From contig JAAZFJ010000084.1 in NCBI GenBank assembly GCA_012511795.1, positions 1 to 35,843 of the forward strand: a DNA stretch of 35,843 bases. The letters run 5' to 3'. How positions within the stretch are numbered: position 1 is the stretch's first letter; each line of letters begins with the position of its first letter. Both the position numbers and the translations under genes were made by a program. Below are positions 30,360 to 35,843 of this stretch, one piece after another. The stretch comes from Syntrophomonadaceae bacterium. GTDB taxonomy: Bacteria; Bacillota; Syntrophomonadia; Syntrophomonadales; Syntrophomonadaceae. The notes under the pieces are model-generated. The model saw only the letters and a list, made by a program, of their open reading frames with translations. It had not been told where the DNA came from and searched no databases.

Positions 30360-31049
30360 ATGTCTACTTTATATAATATTGATTTAGGAAATTCTGTTAA
30401 TGATATTAAAAGTGCTCTTAATTCAAACGGATTACTAGGGACTATATATTATGAAGATGCCAGTCACATTGTTATTGATACGCCTTTAGTACCCGATAAA
30501 GTGATACGTATTTCAATTAATGGAAACCTTTACAATACTGTACAAATAGGAAGCTCCTGGAAAAGCGGAACTACTGTAAATGACGTTATTAGCCTCATGT
30601 ATGCGTCAACGGATGTCCCAACTGGGATATTGATGGTAGTGGGGAGTGACTTTTTCTGTTTTTTGCTAAACAGAGGTGATAATCCGTTTGCTTATATTGG
30701 GCGATTAGAAAACGGAGAAATAATTTATTGTGGATTATCAACAATAAATGGACCCGTTGCCGGAAGCATAACAGCAGGCCAATCTATTGCGCCTATAACT
30801 TTCAGACAGGATTTCAGAGACGCTGCAGGTAATGTTTTTGCTGTGCCGTTAATGTGGAAGTATAATTCTACGGGGCAAACCATACAGAACGGACCGCTTC
30901 CCTGCGGAACCCCAGGGGTAAAAGTAGCATCCTGTATACTGACGGGGGTGCCTTATATTCTGGGACCAAATTACATATTAACTAACAGCGCAGTGAGAAC
31001 AAACCGCAGTGATAGTATTTATTCTTCGTTGTTAATTGAATTTAGTTAG
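30360..31049 (+). CDS. Unknown distal virion protein, possibly host-range
   Basis: A 229-residue protein without a recognised domain, mostly beta-strand (VIRISINGNLYNTVQIGSSW; CILTGVPYILGPNYILTNSA). The gene is visibly more AT-rich than the tail genes before it, suggesting recent exchange. Position after Tal and before lysis suits a receptor-binding or baseplate protein. The ATG at 30360 follows a G-run (GGGGGGGGTTATA). Confidence 0.6.
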   Translation: MSTLYNIDLGNSVNDIKSALNSNGLLGTIYYEDASHIVIDTPLVPDKVIRISINGNLYNTVQIGSSWKSGTTVNDVISLMYASTDVPTGILMVVGSDFFCFLLNRGDNPFAYIGRLENGEIIYCGLSTINGPVAGSITAGQSIAPITFRQDFRDAAGNVFAVPLMWKYNSTGQTIQNGPLPCGTPGVKVASCILTGVPYILGPNYILTNSAVRTNRSDSIYSSLLIEFS

Positions 31050-31085
31050 AGGATATGGAAATAGTTTTTGGTGGCTGCACTTACA

Positions 31086-31114
31086 TTGACAAATAAACCC
31101 ATAAATTATATATT
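31086..31114 (+). promoter_or_regulatory. Strong internal promoter
   Basis: Consensus -35 TTGACA (31086-31091), 17-nt spacer, -10 TATATT (31109-31114, one mismatch). It lies in a gene-free 187-bp region between tail and lysis genes and faces a small membrane-peptide gene. Such a strong vegetative promoter should not need the late regulator, so it may fire in the lysogen. Confidence 0.85.
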
Positions 31115-31127
31115 GAATAGAACCCTG

Positions 31128-31217
31128 CCCCACCATATGGCAACATATGGACTTCTACTAGCGTTCGGCAGCGCTTCGGGGGATGTCATGTCTAGTGATA
31201 GTCATGGTGGTAGAAGT
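31128..31217 (+). ncRNA. Structured RNA leader with crossing stems
   Basis: CCACCAT (31130-31136) is complementary to ATGGTGG (31204-31210), and ACTTCTAC (31151-31158) to GTAGAAGT (31210-31217). The order a-b-a'-b' would give a pseudoknot, or two alternative folds. CATATGG is repeated (31134-31140 and 31144-31150), and an AGCG/CGCT stem lies between. It follows the promoter at 31086 closely and ends 19 nt before the ATG at 31237. Folding was not computed. Confidence 0.5.
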
Positions 31218-31236
31218 GATTAGGGAGGGGATGCGT

Positions 31237-31362
31237 ATGCTGATTTTCAGCCTTGGTGAGTTAACAGATTGGATAAGGCTTTTAGGCTTTATAGTAACTT
31301 TGTTTCAACTACTCCATGGCATCCTCGCCCTCGATTTGAGGGTCAGAAAAAATGTTATTTGA
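31237..31362 (+). CDS. 41-residue membrane peptide, type I toxin-like or holin-like
   Basis: The peptide (MLIFSLGELTDWIRLLGFIV, then about 20 more residues ending RVRKNVI) has one hydrophobic segment and a basic C-terminus. GGGAGGGG lies 6 nt before ATG 31237; another ATG at 31231 directly touches that site. A promoter and structured leader precede it and a terminator overlaps its end, making an autonomous unit. Size and charge pattern recall type I toxins and small holin-like peptides. No antisense RNA promoter is obvious. Confidence 0.55.
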   Translation: MLIFSLGELTDWIRLLGFIVTLFQLLHGILALDLRVRKNVI

Positions 31363-31363
31363 G

Positions 31364-31388
31364 CCGCTCCAGGTGGGGCGGTTATTTT
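31364..31388 (+). terminator. Rho-independent terminator
   Basis: CCGCTCC (31364-31370 counted with its leading C) pairs with GGGGCGG (31375-31381), 7 bp with one G-U, loop AGGT, followed by TTATTTTATTT. It begins two bases after the stop of the 41-residue gene. Confidence 0.75.
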
Positions 31389-31408
31389 ATTTCCGGGAGG
31401 GGATGGGA

Positions 31409-31768
31409 TTGGGCGCTCAAGAATTTGTGACGTTGTTGAATGAGATAGGGGGCAAGCTGGCCGAACCGGCTAAGCATGTACTTGAAATATGGATAAGGCA
31501 GATCATGATATTCGGAATAGTGGATATAGTAGTAGGGATAATTTTTTTCTTTGTGGGGCTAATCTTTTTCAACATGTGGCTGAATGAGCCGGAAGAATCA
31601 AAAAACCGGCGCCCGCCAGATGATATAAGCACATTGGCTTTTTTGGCGTTCATTGGTTTTATAGGCGGTGTATTTGGATTAGGACTGGTTTTGCGAGGAT
31701 TTATGTTGCTGCTGAATCCCGAATATTGGTTTGTAACTGACGTGCTTGGTTTTGTTTTTGGAGGATAA
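31409..31768 (+). CDS. Two-TM membrane protein of the lysis region
   Basis: A 119-residue protein with hydrophobic segments at about 33-55 (MIFGIVDIVVGIIFFFVGLI) and about 70-95 (LAFIGFIGGVFGLGLVLRGF). I start at TTG 31409, 8 nt after GGGAGG; ATG 31403 is too close to that site. It precedes the holin gene and may be an antiholin or accessory lysis protein. Confidence 0.6.
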   Translation: MGAQEFVTLLNEIGGKLAEPAKHVLEIWIRQIMIFGIVDIVVGIIFFFVGLIFFNMWLNEPEESKNRRPPDDISTLAFLAFIGFIGGVFGLGLVLRGFMLLLNPEYWFVTDVLGFVFGG

Positions 31769-31789
31769 CCTAAAAAAGGAGGGCTGGTG

Positions 31790-32350
31790 ATGTATGGAAC
31801 TATAATAACAGTCGGCAAGATCGCCGCAAATGCAATATCGAACCCCCTGGCCTGGCTGGGGGGCTTTTTAATTGGAGTAATTACCTATCTGGTACAGCCG
31901 GGGGCCGCGTTTTTTGCTCTGTGGATCGTGGTGGCCTGTGACCTGGTCAGCAGACTCATAACCGAAAGCGCGAGCCATGGGGGATTTATAAGAGCTATCA
32001 GGGAGGGCCATATCCAGTCCGACAAGGCCTGCAAGGGGACAATGATGAAGATCACTGCCTATTTTTTTATGTGCGTGATCGCAAACCAGAGTTTGCAGAT
32101 TTTCCCCTGGGTGTCAGCAGCGGAGCTGTTTTCAAACATCGTATATTCAATACTCTTTTTTGTTGAAGTGCTCAGTATTGCTGAAAACTTCATGGAGGCC
32201 GGGGTTGAGGAATTCAGCTGGATCAAGAAATTCGCCAGGAAGAAACTGATAGACACTTGTGAGAACGATACCTACAATTACGGTAATTACAGTGATTACG
32301 GAGGTGATAATAATGAGCAATCAGATATTGGAGACAAACCTCCAGTTTAA
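31790..32350 (+). CDS. Phage holin (phi-type / toxin-secretion holin family)
   Basis: A 186-residue membrane protein with several hydrophobic segments (WLGGFLIGVITYLVQPGAAF, FFALWIVVACDLVSRLI; ITAYFFMCVIANQSLQIF; YSILFFVEVLSIAENF), an S-K-A-C-K-G turn region and a polar tail. The pattern with ALWIVVACDLVSRLITE and SIAENFMEAG is typical of this holin family. It overlaps the amidase by 38 nt. The ATG at 31790 follows AAAGGAGGG. Confidence 0.85.
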   Translation: MYGTIITVGKIAANAISNPLAWLGGFLIGVITYLVQPGAAFFALWIVVACDLVSRLITESASHGGFIRAIREGHIQSDKACKGTMMKITAYFFMCVIANQSLQIFPWVSAAELFSNIVYSILFFVEVLSIAENFMEAGVEEFSWIKKFARKKLIDTCENDTYNYGNYSDYGGDNNEQSDIGDKPPV

Positions 32351-32969
32351 CAGCGGCCTTAAAAAGCGAAGCAGCACCCGAAGAGCAATCATCCACCATT
32401 CTGCTTCCCCTGATGTGCCGGCCAGCACTATTCACCGCTGGCACCTGGGTCAGGAGTGGAGCGGCATCGGGTATCATTTCGTGATCCGGGTTAATGGTGC
32501 GGTGGAACGAGGCAGGCCTGTGTGGGCAATTGGGGCTCACAGCGGGGTGAAAGGGAATGGGGACAGTATAGGTATTGTTTTAACCGGTAATTTTGAGACC
32601 GGAAAACCTACTGCAGCACAGATGGCGTCCCTGGTATGGCTGCTGTCGGAGTATCTGCCGGCGACATATGGGAAGCTTACGGTGGCTGGGCATAAAGATA
32701 TTATGCAGACGGCGTGCCCGGGGCGTAATTTTCCCTGGGCTGAGTTAAAAAACAGATTGGAGGTGGCCAGCGTGCCGGATTGGATGCAAAAGCTGATGGT
32801 CAAATGCGGTAGGGCAGGAATCATCGACCCTGCTCATGGTCATAACCCGAATGATACCAGTACAAAATGGTTTGTCCTGGCCGTGATGGTGAACCTGGCT
32901 TTAGTCATGCTGAAGGCCGTAAAAAACCCGGCCAGGCATGATGAGCTGATAAGAATTTTGGAGGAGTAG
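32313..32969 (+). CDS. N-acetylmuramoyl-L-alanine amidase (endolysin)
   Basis: A 218-residue endolysin. Residues about 20-145 form an Amidase_2/PGRP domain with zinc ligands H28 (AIIHHSAS), H127 (AGHKDI) and C135 (TACPGRNF), and YHFVIRVNGAVERGRP. The last 70 residues (about 155-218) are an uncharacterised tail with a hydrophobic helix (FVLAVMVNLALVMLKAV), perhaps a peptidoglycan-binding or membrane-associated part. The ATG at 32313 follows GGAGGTGATAAT. Confidence 0.93.
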   Translation: MSNQILETNLQFNSGLKKRSSTRRAIIHHSASPDVPASTIHRWHLGQEWSGIGYHFVIRVNGAVERGRPVWAIGAHSGVKGNGDSIGIVLTGNFETGKPTAAQMASLVWLLSEYLPATYGKLTVAGHKDIMQTACPGRNFPWAELKNRLEVASVPDWMQKLMVKCGRAGIIDPAHGHNPNDTSTKWFVLAVMVNLALVMLKAVKNPARHDELIRILEE

Positions 32970-32996
32970 ATATGGAGGAGTAGAAAGGAGAGTAAA

Positions 32997-33281
32997 ATGG
33001 CAAGTGGAATCATATTGATCATTGTGGCAGCTGTCCTGGCGGAAGCTGTATGGGAGACGTTTAAGCCGATTTGGGACAAGGGAAAACTTAATCCAGATCG
33101 GGTCGGGGCACTGGTAATCGGTATTATAATTGCTCTGGCAGCGGGTGTTGATATATGTACAGCGCTAGGGCTTACAATAGTTTATCCGGTTATAGGGCAG
33201 CTATTAACAGGGATACTGATCAGCCGGGGCGCGAATTTTATACATGATCTATTTAAGAGCATTCAGCAGTTATCTACTTAA
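32997..33281 (+). CDS. Second holin-like membrane protein
   Basis: A 94-residue protein with three hydrophobic stretches (IILIIVAAVLAEAVWETF; ALVIGIIIALAAGVDICTAL; VYPVIGQLLTGILISRG). It lies after the amidase as the last plus-strand gene. Two holin-like genes around an endolysin suggest a holin/antiholin pair. The ATG at 32997 follows AAGGAGAGTAAA. Confidence 0.7.
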   Translation: MASGIILIIVAAVLAEAVWETFKPIWDKGKLNPDRVGALVIGIIIALAAGVDICTALGLTIVYPVIGQLLTGILISRGANFIHDLFKSIQQLST

Positions 33282-33303
33282 AAATTTACTAAGAATAGTT
33301 AAA

Positions 33304-33330
33304 GCCGGGGATCAGTCCCCGGCCTATTTA
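33304..33330. terminator. Bidirectional terminator between convergent genes
   Basis: GCCGGGGA (33304-33311) pairs with TCCCCGGC (33316-33323), 8 bp, loop TCAG. It separates the last lysis gene from the convergent minus-strand gene. The flanking T-runs are short (TTTA on the minus side), so efficiency may be moderate. Confidence 0.75.
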
Positions 33331-33887
33331 CTAAACAGTGAATGCTCCCAGTATTGATCAGCGACTAAAGGAATATTTTCCGGATTTATGTTTTCCCAAT
33401 TAATAGTTTCTGCATTTTCCCGATCGAACGTTATAGTCATTACCTTCCCTACTTTTTCATTTCCCCTTAAATCCACCAAATCAAGGTACCAGTTGATCGT
33501 TATACTGTTTAGCTCCGATCGATCAGCAAAAGCCATACCAAAGATTTCAGGAGACTTAATAAGCATACTCTGTCGAGTTGTGTTTTTGGTAAAATTTTCA
33601 CTGGCGTTTAAATCAAGTGTAATCATCCCTGGGTCATCTACAGTTACTGTTATAAGCGAGGTCTTATCGGTATTGCTCTTTTCGCCGATGGTTTCTTTGA
33701 TTAGATACGGTGCGTACTCTTCGATTGTCATTTCAGACAGCTGCAGCGGAGCAACCGCTTCATCAGGCTTATCAGACGACTTTCCCCCCAGGCATGATGA
33801 TATGATCGCAACAATTACAAATAGCATGGCAATCATGGTCAGGCAGCCAACCGCAGTATTTACAGGTTTTTTCGCGCTTTCCTCCAT
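33324..33887 (-). CDS. Membrane-anchored moron-type protein
   Basis: A 187-residue protein of unknown function: a short Lys-containing start (MEESAKKPVNTAVG), one hydrophobic segment (about 14-33, CLTMIAMLFVIVAIISSCLG) and a soluble beta-rich domain facing outward. The ISSC region resembles a lipobox-like cysteine, so it could be a lipoprotein. The ATG at 33887 follows GGGGGGG. It is in reverse orientation at the prophage right edge, with its own terminator, the usual place for genes expressed in the lysogen (surface change, superinfection exclusion). Confidence 0.7.
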   Translation of the reverse strand: MEESAKKPVNTAVGCLTMIAMLFVIVAIISSCLGGKSSDKPDEAVAPLQLSEMTIEEYAPYLIKETIGEKSNTDKTSLITVTVDDPGMITLDLNASENFTKNTTRQSMLIKSPEIFGMAFADRSELNSITINWYLDLVDLRGNEKVGKVMTITFDRENAETINWENINPENIPLVADQYWEHSLFSK

Positions 33888-33958
33888 AAATATCCCCCCC
33901 ATAAATAATATTTATTTACAACTTTCTGCAGATTTAACTTAATACCTGCTACAGAAAA

Positions 33959-33982
33959 CAAAAAACCGCTTATTAAGCGGTT
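33959..33982 (-). terminator. Insulating terminator upstream of the moron
   Basis: AACCGCTT (33964-33971) and AAGCGGTT (33975-33982) form an 8-bp stem with a 3-nt loop; on the minus strand it is followed by TTTTGTTTTC. It would stop minus-strand transcription entering from the host hydrolase gene before it reaches the moron. Confidence 0.7.
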
Positions 33983-34014
33983 AATTATTAGGGGGAGATC
34001 TCGGCATGAATCTT

Positions 34015-34036
34015 GTTAGTAATTCGTTAGTAATTC
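34015..34036. repeat. Putative integrase arm-type sites, right arm
   Basis: GTTAGTAATTC occurs twice head-to-tail (34015-34025 and 34026-34036), 136 bp from the attR core. The copies match those at 219-241 on the left side in sequence and orientation, as expected for P and P' arm sites. Confidence 0.7.
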
Positions 34037-34171
34037 TCGTTAAAAACACGTAAAAAACTAAATAAAAAGTAAAAGACTTAAAAAGCTAACAATGCGCGCA
34101 AAGCCCTATATACAGGATATAGATAGTGGATATAAAAATACTTAAAATGCTCAAAAATCCTATTTAACAAA

Positions 34172-34218
34172 GTTGGGGACGTAGAGGCCGCTGGTTCGAA
34201 TCCAGTCACTCCGACCAT
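34172..34218. repeat. attR core (partial tRNA-Pro copy)
   Basis: The 3' part of tRNA-Pro from the anticodon loop through CCA, duplicated from attL with one difference (T-loop TTCGAAT instead of TTCAAAT). It lacks the 5' half and a promoter, so it is not a gene. It is probably the original host 3' end. Confidence 0.95.
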
Positions 34219-34236
34219 TTATAAATCGTTAAAAAT

Positions 34237-34270
34237 AGGGCTTTCCTTTTATAGAAAGCCCTTCGTGTTT
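34237..34270. terminator. Original host tRNA terminator, now also for the hydrolase gene
   Basis: AGGGCTTTC (34237-34245) pairs perfectly with GAAAGCCCT (34254-34262), 9 bp with an 8-nt loop, followed by TCGTGTTTTT on the plus strand and ATTTTT on the minus strand. It was the tRNA-Pro terminator before integration and serves the convergent hydrolase gene. Confidence 0.8.
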
Positions 34271-34282
34271 TTCTGACACATA

Positions 34283-35068
34283 TTACCTGATTTCTTTACA
34301 TTTACATTCATTTGGCAACTCACCGTTCTGGATCCATTTTTCTGTCATATTATTAAAAAAATCAGGCATTGCTAAGGAAATTCCATGTCCGACTCCAGGT
34401 ATAATAACGCCGGTACAATTTGAGTTAGAGTTTATAAGGTCTTTTGCAGATTTTTTCATAACCGCGTTTTCTTTTTCACCCACAGTGACCAAAATCTCTC
34501 CATTGGCTTTTTTAAAACCCTCAGGTATTTCAAATGATATGTTTTCTTCTAATACCCTTATAAGTGTATCCAGTTTCATTTGACGACTTTCTCTATAATA
34601 TTCTTCAAAATAGTCATCACTTATATATAATGTTTTGGCTTGCAATTTGGAAAACCATTTATGTTTTACTAATGGAAATGACAACCTGATTATAGGTTGA
34701 AGCAATTTTTTAAGGTAAGGATTCGGTCTGACTAAAGCACTGTTAATTATTGCATAGTTACATAAATTCGGTTTCATACTTAGAATTTGAATAACTACTT
34801 GCGAACCTAATGAAAATCCTATTAAGATTACTTTCCTTCCGTTGGCTTTTTCTTCAATTAATTTAATTAACTCCTTTGCACTATTTTTTATGGAAAATTT
34901 AGTTTCATAATTGTTTGGTCCATGTTCAGGTAGTTGTGGCACAACACAATGGTAATGAGTAAAGTATTTTATTTGTCGATCCCACATCCAGCCACTGACT
35001 CCGCCGCCATGTAAAAACAGCATCAAAGGAGCATTCTTATCACCATATTCCTGGTAATGTAAAGTCAA
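34283..35068 (-). CDS. Alpha/beta hydrolase (host gene)
   Basis: A 261-residue alpha/beta-fold hydrolase: oxyanion-hole HGGG (MLFLHGGGVSGWMWD), nucleophile Ser in GFSLGS (ILIGFSLGSQVVIQ), VTVGEKENAVM as the acid region, and the catalytic His in IIPGVGHGISLAMP. Substrate unknown. I prefer the TTG at 35068, directly after AGAGGTGA; the frame extends to 35089 without a ribosome site. The gene lies outside attR in host DNA and is more AT-rich than most phage genes. Confidence 0.85.
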   Translation of the reverse strand: MTLHYQEYGDKNAPLMLFLHGGGVSGWMWDRQIKYFTHYHCVVPQLPEHGPNNYETKFSIKNSAKELIKLIEEKANGRKVILIGFSLGSQVVIQILSMKPNLCNYAIINSALVRPNPYLKKLLQPIIRLSFPLVKHKWFSKLQAKTLYISDDYFEEYYRESRQMKLDTLIRVLEENISFEIPEGFKKANGEILVTVGEKENAVMKKSAKDLINSNSNCTGVIIPGVGHGISLAMPDFFNNMTEKWIQNGELPNECKCKEIR

Positions 35069-35172
35069 TGTTTCACCTCTGTTCTTCAATAAATTATTTT
35101 ATCTATTGATCAAAAAACCAATTACGTATTGGATGTCACAGATTAGTTTTACCTAATTGTAAAGGGAGTAAC

Positions 35173-35843
35173 TTAAATTATTATATTTGCAACAGCCGGC
35201 AGATGGTCTGAAATCTGGGAATCGACGATATAAAAGTCATCACATTTACAATGTGAATTTATAAAAATGTAGTCAATGCGGACATGGGGGTTGCTGGAAG
35301 GAAAGGTACAATCGATAAGGCCGGAATTGGATTTAAAAGTGTCATGTAAATTTCTGGCCACCATTTTTATTTCTTTGGAATCTTCAGGAGCATTGAAGTC
35401 ACCCAGTAAGACCGCAGCATTTGCTTGTTTCTTCACCAAGGGCAGGAGGAATTCTCTTAACTGCCGGGTGCGTTCCTGGCTGTCCAGGCCCAAGTGGGTA
35501 GTTATAACAGTTATGACCTGGCCATTGAGCAGGATTTGAGCTTCCAGAAAAGCCCGCCTTTCATATTTAGATGGTAAAGGGTGATTAGAGGATGATAAAA
35601 AGGGAAACTTACTGAGCAGGGCATTTCCATATGCGCCGATCGGATACCGGGTGGCCGGCCCGAAAACATAGTTCATACCCAGTTCTCGGGCAAGAAATAC
35701 GGTCTGCCGGATAAAGTTACTGCGGGGACGGAGTTCATCCACTTCCTGCAGGGCTATAATATGCGGATCGATCTGGGCAAAGAGTTTTGCCGGGCCTTCT
35801 ATATCAAGATTGCCTGACATATTTACACCATGTCTTATGTTGT
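35173..35843 (-). CDS. Endonuclease/exonuclease/phosphatase family protein (5' end cut by window)
   Basis: The frame continues past the window edge (NIRHGVN before the internal Met), so the start is missing. Visible family motifs: ALQEVDE (metal-binding Glu), THLGLDS, LLGDFNAPEDS, RIDYIF and SDHLPAV (catalytic His). The family includes Mg-dependent phosphodiesterases acting on nucleic acids, phosphoinositides or sphingolipids; which one cannot be told. It ends 105 bp before the hydrolase start, same strand. Host gene. Confidence 0.88.
   Translation of the reverse strand, partial: NIRHGVNMSGNLDIEGPAKLFAQIDPHIIALQEVDELRPRSNFIRQTVFLARELGMNYVFGPATRYPIGAYGNALLSKFPFLSSSNHPLPSKYERRAFLEAQILLNGQVITVITTHLGLDSQERTRQLREFLLPLVKKQANAAVLLGDFNAPEDSKEIKMVARNLHDTFKSNSGLIDCTFPSSNPHVRIDYIFINSHCKCDDFYIVDSQISDHLPAVANIII

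Larger units (their letters stand above)
33903..34171. other. Right-end AT-rich region, phage arm of attR
   Basis: This 269-bp region has no gene. It contains the presumed promoter of the moron gene (not well defined), a hairpin terminator on the minus strand (33959-33982), tandem integrase arm-type repeats (34015-34036) and AT-rich DNA up to attR, suitable for integrase, IHF/HU or excisionase binding. Confidence 0.65.
102..34218. mobile_element. Complete temperate siphovirus prophage
   Basis: The element is bounded by a 47-bp direct repeat (102-148 and 34172-34218, one mismatch) made of the 3' half of a tRNA-Pro gene. Excision would release a circle of about 34,070 bp. Inside, in order, are integrase, lysogeny control, early/replication genes, late regulator, packaging, head, tail, lysis and a right-end moron. 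All expected siphovirus modules are present and no structural gene looks broken, so it is probably an intact or recently intact prophage. Inducibility cannot be judged from sequence. Confidence 0.95.

Noticed and set aside
28418-31049. Diversity-generating retroelement acting on the tail tip
   Set aside because: No reverse transcriptase and no template/variable repeat pair were seen.
33388-33942. 184-residue plus-strand ORF opposite the moron gene
   Set aside because: Low-complexity Ser/Ile/Val shadow frame. The minus-strand frame has a ribosome site, a membrane segment and normal composition.
34172-34217. Second tRNA gene
   Set aside because: Only the 3' part from the anticodon loop to CCA is present. 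No acceptor 5' strand, no D arm and no promoter. It is the attR copy.

Overview
The window holds a complete-looking temperate siphovirus prophage of about 34.07 kb (102-34218), integrated in a host tRNA-Pro(GGG) gene, with a little host chromosome at each end. The purine-rich Shine-Dalgarno sites, frequent GTG/TTG starts, CCA-encoding tRNA and phage gene types (ImmR/ImmA, ArpU/RinA-like regulator, HK97-type capsid, TP901-like tail) point to a Bacillota host, probably Clostridia or Negativicutes. I cannot name the species.

Left end and lysogeny: the host tRNA promoter and tRNA (30-147), the integrase, a HIRAN-domain protein, a short metalloprotease and an Xre repressor lie on the minus strand (174-2869). 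A divergent control region with three similar 17-bp imperfect palindromes (2897-2995) separates them from the rightward early operon.

Early region (3023-13076, plus strand): Cro-like and excisionase-like HTH proteins, an antirepressor, small unknown proteins, a Lar-like zinc-ribbon protein, an ASCH protein overlapping a DUF5131 three-Cys enzyme, a PcfK/AcrIIA9-like plus PcfJ-like pair, a DUF3102 protein, and a replication initiator carrying a probable origin (inverted repeat plus five 7-bp iterons). An ArpU/RinA-like late regulator and small proteins follow. 13077-13330 carries 11-bp-phased A-tracts, a terminator and a foldable leader before a second, catalytic-domain-only tyrosine recombinase.

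Late region (14224-31049): a terminase-small-like HTH protein, an HNH/P-loop fusion, a small Cys-rich protein, the small and large terminase, a portal with a C-terminal GNAT acetyltransferase domain, prohead protease, major capsid protein, a decoration protein with an inserted domain, connectors, tail proteins, a tail chaperone with a textbook -1 frameshift site (A AAA AAG), tape measure, Dit, Tal and a lower-GC distal protein.

Right end: a self-contained unit (promoter, foldable RNA leader, 41-residue membrane peptide, terminator; 31086-31388), lysis genes (membrane protein, holin, amidase, second holin-like protein), a reverse-oriented membrane-anchored moron, integrase arm-type repeats matching those at the left end, and attR. 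Beyond attR are a host alpha/beta hydrolase and a truncated endonuclease/exonuclease/phosphatase gene. Coordinates and motifs come from direct reading. Family names are recognition from memory, not database searches.
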